DNA of 7,811 bases from JBIKLM01 sp044375105. GTDB lineage: Bacteria > Planctomycetota > UBA1135 > GCA-002686595. Of this stretch, positions 5,034 through 7,811 are shown piece by piece. The DNA is taken from positions 1 to 7,811 of the forward strand of contig JBILNK010000194.1 in assembly GCA_044375105.1 (NCBI GenBank), in the 5' to 3' direction. Under the pieces are notes generated by a model. That model was not told where the DNA came from. It did no database searches and worked only from the letters and a program-made list of their open reading frames with translations. How positions within the stretch are numbered: the first letter of the stretch is position 1; every line of letters starts with the position of its first letter. Position numbers and translations under genes: made by a program.

Positions 5034-6287
5034 TCAAGCCGGGCGGTGTTCCTCGAAAGCGTGCTTCGAGAGGATCAGCTTTTGGATCTCGCTGGTGCCC
5101 TCGTAGATCCGCAGGGCGCGCACTTCGCGATAGAGGTCCTCGACCACCGAGCCGCGTTTGACGCCCAGGCCGCCATGGTGCTGTACGGCGCGGTCGCAGA
5201 TGCGCCCGGCGGCTTCCGTGGCGAACAGCTTGGCGCGCGAGACGGCCCGCGGCGCGGCGGGATCCTCGGCGTCGGCCAGCCGGGCCGCTTCGGCCACCAG
5301 CAGGCGCGCCGCGGCCAGGTCCGTGTCCATCTCGGCGATCTCGAAGCGCAGGGCCTGGTTCTGAGCCAGGGGCTTGCCGAATTGCGAACGGCGCTCGAGG
5401 TGCCCCACGGATTCCGCCAGGGCCCGGCGCGAAAAGCCGTTGGCCGCCGCGGCCACCGTGGTGCGGAAGGTCGCCAGGGTCTCGAGGGCGATCTCGAGGC
5501 CCTGCCCCTCGGCGCCGAGGCGCTCGGCTGCGGGCACGAACACGCCGGTGAGGTGCACGTCGCCGATCGGATGGGGCGCGAGCACCTCGAAGGGCTTGGC
5601 CTCCAGGCTGGCGGCGCTGGCAGGCACCAGGAACATCGAGAGGTTGTCGCGGCCCTTGTCGCCGGGCTGGCCCGCGGTGCGGGCGAGCACGGTGTAGAAA
5701 TCCGCCAGACCGGCGTTCGAGATGAAGGTCTTGTGGCCGGATAAGCGATAGCCGCCGGGCACGCGCTCGGCGCGCGTCGCGATCTCGTCCAGGCTCGAGC
5801 CGGCCCCGGGCTCGGTCAGACCATAGGCGGCCACGCAGCGCCCGCTCTGCACCCCGGGCAGCCAGCGCTGGCGCAGCTCGTCGGCGCCACCCAGCTGCAG
5901 CGGGTAGGAGCCGAGGCCGGCCATCACGAGCATCAAGTCGAGCATGCCGTGGTGGTAGGCCAGCTCCTCGCGCAGGGCGCACAGGGCGCGCACGGAGACG
6001 GCGCCGGGTCGCTGGCCCGGCAGGCTGAGGCCCCCGTGGAGCGGTGCGATCGCGGCCGCCAGCAGACCGGCATCGGCGAGCAGCCGCAGGGCCTGGCGCG
6101 CCGCGGCCAGGCCGTGGGGATCCTGCTCGGCCTGCTTGAACAGGCTCGGGCCCGCGCTGCGCCCGAGGGCCCGCGCGCGCTGGACCAGCGCGGCCACGGC
6201 GGCCTCGAAAGCCGCCCCGCGGGCGGCCTGTTCGGCCAGGCTCTCGAGCGCCGGCGCCTGGCTTTCCCCGGGGCTGCCCGCGCTCAT
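5034..6287 (-). CDS. Acyl-CoA dehydrogenase (FAD-dependent)
   Basis: 417 residues, slightly longer than the usual 380-400 because of an Ala-rich N-terminus. It should oxidise an acyl-CoA to the 2,3-enoyl-CoA with FAD, passing electrons to an electron-transfer flavoprotein. Visible motifs: RALCALREELAYHHG (100-114); the FAD-contact segment AYGLTEPGAGSS (154-165); GHKTFISNAGLADFY (184-198); RRSQFGKPLAQNQALRFEIA (299-318); and the C-terminal signature with QHHGGLGV (369-376) and IYEGTSEIQ (394-402). E396 there matches the catalytic base of medium-chain dehydrogenase (Glu376). The ATG overlaps the crotonase stop in ATGA, which fixes the start; an upstream in-frame GTG/ATG reading lies wholly inside the crotonase gene. 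From memory, the central region resembles dehydrogenases of abm-type aminobenzoyl-CoA/salicylyl-CoA clusters, so an alicyclic or ring-derived CoA ester is a likelier substrate than a fatty acid. The family is secure; the substrate is inferred. Confidence 0.95.
   Translation of the reverse strand: MSAGSPGESQAPALESLAEQAARGAAFEAAVAALVQRARALGRSAGPSLFKQAEQDPHGLAAARQALRLLADAGLLAAAIAPLHGGLSLPGQRPGAVSVRALCALREELAYHHGMLDLMLVMAGLGSYPLQLGGADELRQRWLPGVQSGRCVAAYGLTEPGAGSSLDEIATRAERVPGGYRLSGHKTFISNAGLADFYTVLARTAGQPGDKGRDNLSMFLVPASAASLEAKPFEVLAPHPIGDVHLTGVFVPAAERLGAEGQGLEIALETLATFRTTVAAAANGFSRRALAESVGHLERRSQFGKPLAQNQALRFEIAEMDTDLAAARLLVAEAARLADAEDPAAPRAVSRAKLFATEAAGRICDRAVQHHGGLGVKRGSVVEDLYREVRALRIYEGTSEIQKLILSKHAFEEHRPA
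6284..6287 (-). other. ATGA overlap joining crotonase-family gene and acyl-CoA dehydrogenase
   Basis: The crotonase TGA (6286-6284) and the dehydrogenase ATG (6287-6285) overlap by four bases. No Shine-Dalgarno stands out upstream, so the dehydrogenase is probably translated by ribosomes finishing the crotonase gene. Confidence 0.9.
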
Positions 6288-7108
6288 GGCTTGAACAGGC
6301 GCGGGGCGGCGGCCCCGCTCCGGCGGAAATCGGGCTCGCGCTTCTCCAGGTTGGCGTCGAAGCCCTCGCGATAGTCCGGATGCTTCATGCATTCGGCCTG
6401 GATCCAGCCCTCGGCGGCCAGGGCCTGTTCGAGCGTCAGAGAAGCCTCCTCGTTCAGCATGCGCTTGGTGATCGCCAGCCCGAAGCCGGGGCCGTTGGCC
6501 AGGCGCGTGGCCCAGCGGCGCGACTCCAGCTCGAGCTCGTGGTCCTTGCAGACGCGGTTGTAGAGCCCGATCTCGTAAGCCCGCCCGGGGCTGATGAATT
6601 CACCGCTCATCAAGAGCTCGCTGGCGTGCCCGAGGCCCACGATGCGCGGCAGCAGCCAGGCCGCGCCCATGTCGGCGCCCGACAGGCCCACGCGCACGAA
6701 CAGGAAGGCGATCTTGGCGCTTTCGCTGCCGATGCGCATGTCGGCGGCGGCGGCCATCACCGCACCCGCGCCGCAGGTGATGCCGTTCAGCGCGGCGATC
6801 ACCGGCTTTTCGAGCTTGCGGATGTTGAGGATCAGGTCGCAGGTCAGCCGCGTAAAGGCATACAGCGACTCCTCGGGCACATCGAACAACCGGCCGATGA
6901 TGTCCTTGACGTCGCCGCCCGAACAAAAGGCCCGCCCGGTGCCGGTCAGGATCACGCTGCGCACGTCTTCGCGGCTGCGCAGGTGCACGAAGAAATCGGT
7001 CAATTCCCGATAGGACTCGAAGGTCAGCGCGTTCAGGCGCTCGGGGCGATCCAGGCGGATCGTGCCGACGCCGTCGGCGACCGAGAATCGAAAATGCTGG
7101 GGTTGCAT
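6284..7108 (-). CDS. Crotonase-superfamily (enoyl-CoA hydratase/isomerase-like) enzyme of aryl-CoA-cluster type
   Basis: 274 residues. Crotonase features: LDRPERLNALTFESY (19-33), first oxyanion-hole segment FCSGGDVKDI (61-70), second segment ITCGAGAVMAAAADMRIG (110-127), then AFLFVRVGLSGADMGAAWLL (134-153). In my alignment both acid/base Glu residues of ordinary enoyl-CoA hydratase are gone (Glu144 becomes V117, Glu164 becomes F137), while D147 sits near where other superfamily members, such as aroyl-CoA dehalogenase, place a catalytic Asp. The reaction may therefore be ring or C-C bond hydrolysis, or another CoA-ester reaction, rather than simple hydration. The 'RVGL.G.DMG' signature recalls crotonases encoded beside 2-aminobenzoyl-CoA or salicylyl-CoA genes. 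The start at 7108 fits the family's usual N-terminus (HFRFSVADGVGTIRL); an in-frame ATG at 7144 would add 12 Arg/Pro-rich residues. Shine-Dalgarno is weak. It is the first gene of a two-gene unit with the dehydrogenase. Confidence 0.93.
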   Translation of the reverse strand: MQPQHFRFSVADGVGTIRLDRPERLNALTFESYRELTDFFVHLRSREDVRSVILTGTGRAFCSGGDVKDIIGRLFDVPEESLYAFTRLTCDLILNIRKLEKPVIAALNGITCGAGAVMAAAADMRIGSESAKIAFLFVRVGLSGADMGAAWLLPRIVGLGHASELLMSGEFISPGRAYEIGLYNRVCKDHELELESRRWATRLANGPGFGLAITKRMLNEEASLTLEQALAAEGWIQAECMKHPDYREGFDANLEKREPDFRRSGAAAPRLFKP

Positions 7109-7154
7109 GGCTCTGGGGCGGCGCGGCCGCCGCGGCCTGAGCATAGCGGATCGG

Positions 7155-7172
7155 GGGCCGGTCGCCCGGCCC
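7155..7172 (-). terminator. Small hairpin in the gap between the NamZ-like gene and the crotonase gene
   Basis: GGGCCGG (7155-7161) pairs with CCGGCCC (7166-7172) across a TCGC loop, starting 11 nt after the NamZ-like stop. No T-run follows. The remainder of this 74-nt gap shows only a poor -10-like TATGCT on the minus strand (7144-7139) with no matching -35. It is unclear whether the crotonase operon has its own promoter or is read through. Confidence 0.3.
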
Positions 7173-7182
7173 GGTGCGGGTC

Positions 7183-7811
7183 TCAAACAGCGGGATAGAG
7201 CCAGAGCGGCTCGATCGAGCGCTCGAAGGTCGGGAAGGCGTGGTCCGCAGGCGGCTCGGCCCGGCCGGAGCGCAGGGCCTCGAGCCAGGCGCCGTGGCCC
7301 CAGCGCTCCACCAGGGGCGCCGGGTCGAAGCGCCCCGCTTGGCTCGCGAGCAGGGCCCGGGCCAGGCGGAAGCTGGCCGGCAAGGGCTCGAATGCGGGGC
7401 CCGCGATCTCGACGGAGACCCCGTCGCAGCGCTGGCCGGCGAACGCATCGGCCGCGGGCGTGAAGGCGATCGGAGCCAGGCGCAGGCCGGGGATCGGATC
7501 GTTCCCGATCTCGGCCAGCAGGGCCTGCGGGTCGAGCCAAGGCGCCCCGAAGCGCTCGAAGGGGGCCTCCGTGCCGCGCCCGACCGACAGCGCGCAGGCC
7601 TCGAAGCAGCCCAGCAAGGGGTACAGCGCCACGGCCTCGGGACGGCGCAGATTGGGCGAAGGCGCTTCGAACGGGAGCCCCAGATCGGACCAAGTGGCGG
7701 CGCGCTCGAGGCCGCGGCAGGCCAGCACTTCGAGCTGGCAATCGAGGCCCAGGCGCTCGACGAAAAACCGCGCCAGCTCGCCCAGGCTGAGGCCGTGCTG
7801 CACCGGGATCG
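7183..7811 (-). CDS. NamZ-like DUF1343 protein (exo-beta-N-acetylmuramidase family, GH171), C-terminal part
   Basis: About 208 codons are visible; the reading frame is open to the right edge, and the residues at the edge (IPVQHGLSLGELARFF) are interior to the family, so the GTG at 7803 is not the start. Family landmarks are PSPN (7651-7662), LYPLLGCFEA, SVGRGTEAPFERFGAPW (GRGTEAPFE at 7555-7581), FTPAADAFAGQRCDGVSV and the closing region with a lone WLYPAV end. Established knowledge: DUF1343 includes NamZ, which removes terminal N-acetylmuramic acid from peptidoglycan fragments, and full proteins have roughly 400 residues. The N-terminal half that would show a signal peptide and most of the active site is outside the window, so activity and location cannot be judged. 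It sits upstream of, but separated from, the CoA genes and has no obvious functional tie to them. Confidence 0.85.
   Translation of the reverse strand, partial: IPVQHGLSLGELARFFVERLGLDCQLEVLACRGLERAATWSDLGLPFEAPSPNLRRPEAVALYPLLGCFEACALSVGRGTEAPFERFGAPWLDPQALLAEIGNDPIPGLRLAPIAFTPAADAFAGQRCDGVSVEIAGPAFEPLPASFRLARALLASQAGRFDPAPLVERWGHGAWLEALRSGRAEPPADHAFPTFERSIEPLWLYPAV

Noticed and set aside
4588..5982. 464-codon minus-strand frame across the convergent gap and the dehydrogenase
   Set aside because: Arg/Pro-rich shadow of the dehydrogenase in another frame, running through homopolymers and the antisense of the secreted-protein gene; no domain.
6288..6392. Upstream start adding 35 residues to the acyl-CoA dehydrogenase
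   Set aside because: The added part is an Arg-rich out-of-frame reading of the crotonase 3' end; the ATGA overlap gives a natural start.
7801..7803. GTG as the true start of the NamZ-like gene
   Set aside because: The frame stays open to the window edge and the residues before it (Ile-Pro) continue the family's interior motif, so the gene is cut by the window.

Overview
The window is very GC-rich DNA carrying tightly packed genes, all on the minus strand except one. It looks like a deep-branching Planctomycetota chromosome. The reasons are the lone plus-strand secreted protein, whose C-terminal module (an 'IPNNPNLLGLDFYGQ'-type ending) I associate with planctomycete exported proteins, a eukaryotic-type kinase fold beside metabolic genes, a NamZ/DUF1343 gene, and mostly poor Shine-Dalgarno sites. 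This assignment is an inference; there is no rRNA or other phylogenetic marker here. There are no tRNA or rRNA genes, insertion sequences or CRISPR arrays.

Layout from right to left, the direction of most transcription: the C-terminal part of a NamZ-like (DUF1343) protein runs off the right edge (7183-7811). After 74 nt comes a crotonase-superfamily protein (6284-7108) that overlaps an acyl-CoA dehydrogenase (5034-6287) by an ATGA. A perfect 11-bp hairpin (4994-5018) follows the dehydrogenase. The 370-nt convergent gap beyond it (4664-5033) holds a striking G12/C10/G6/G7 homopolymer cluster. A plus-strand exported protein (4079-4663) faces this gap and is divergent from a kinase-fold gene (2934-3806) that looks like a pseudokinase. 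A 156-nt gap with four copies of a 14-bp tandem repeat separates the kinase from a benzoate-CoA-ligase-family enzyme (1119-2777). Its stop codon overlaps, as TGATG, the start of a creatininase-family metallohydrolase (331-1119). After 206 nt the first 41 codons of a 4-hydroxybenzoyl-CoA-thioesterase-type hotdog protein (1-124) run off the left edge.

The metabolic genes fit one theme: activation of an aromatic acid to its CoA thioester (ligase), processing of the CoA-bound ring product (crotonase-fold enzyme, acyl-CoA dehydrogenase), rescue or release of CoA (thioesterase), and a metal-dependent C-N hydrolase tied to the ligase. From memory, the crotonase and dehydrogenase resemble those in 2-aminobenzoyl-CoA and salicylyl-CoA (abm-type) aerobic clusters. 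The best hypothesis is therefore a planctomycete aryl-CoA degradation locus, perhaps for a nitrogen-bearing aromatic acid such as anthranilate. The expected ring-attacking monooxygenase/reductase is not in the window, so substrate and pathway remain unproven.
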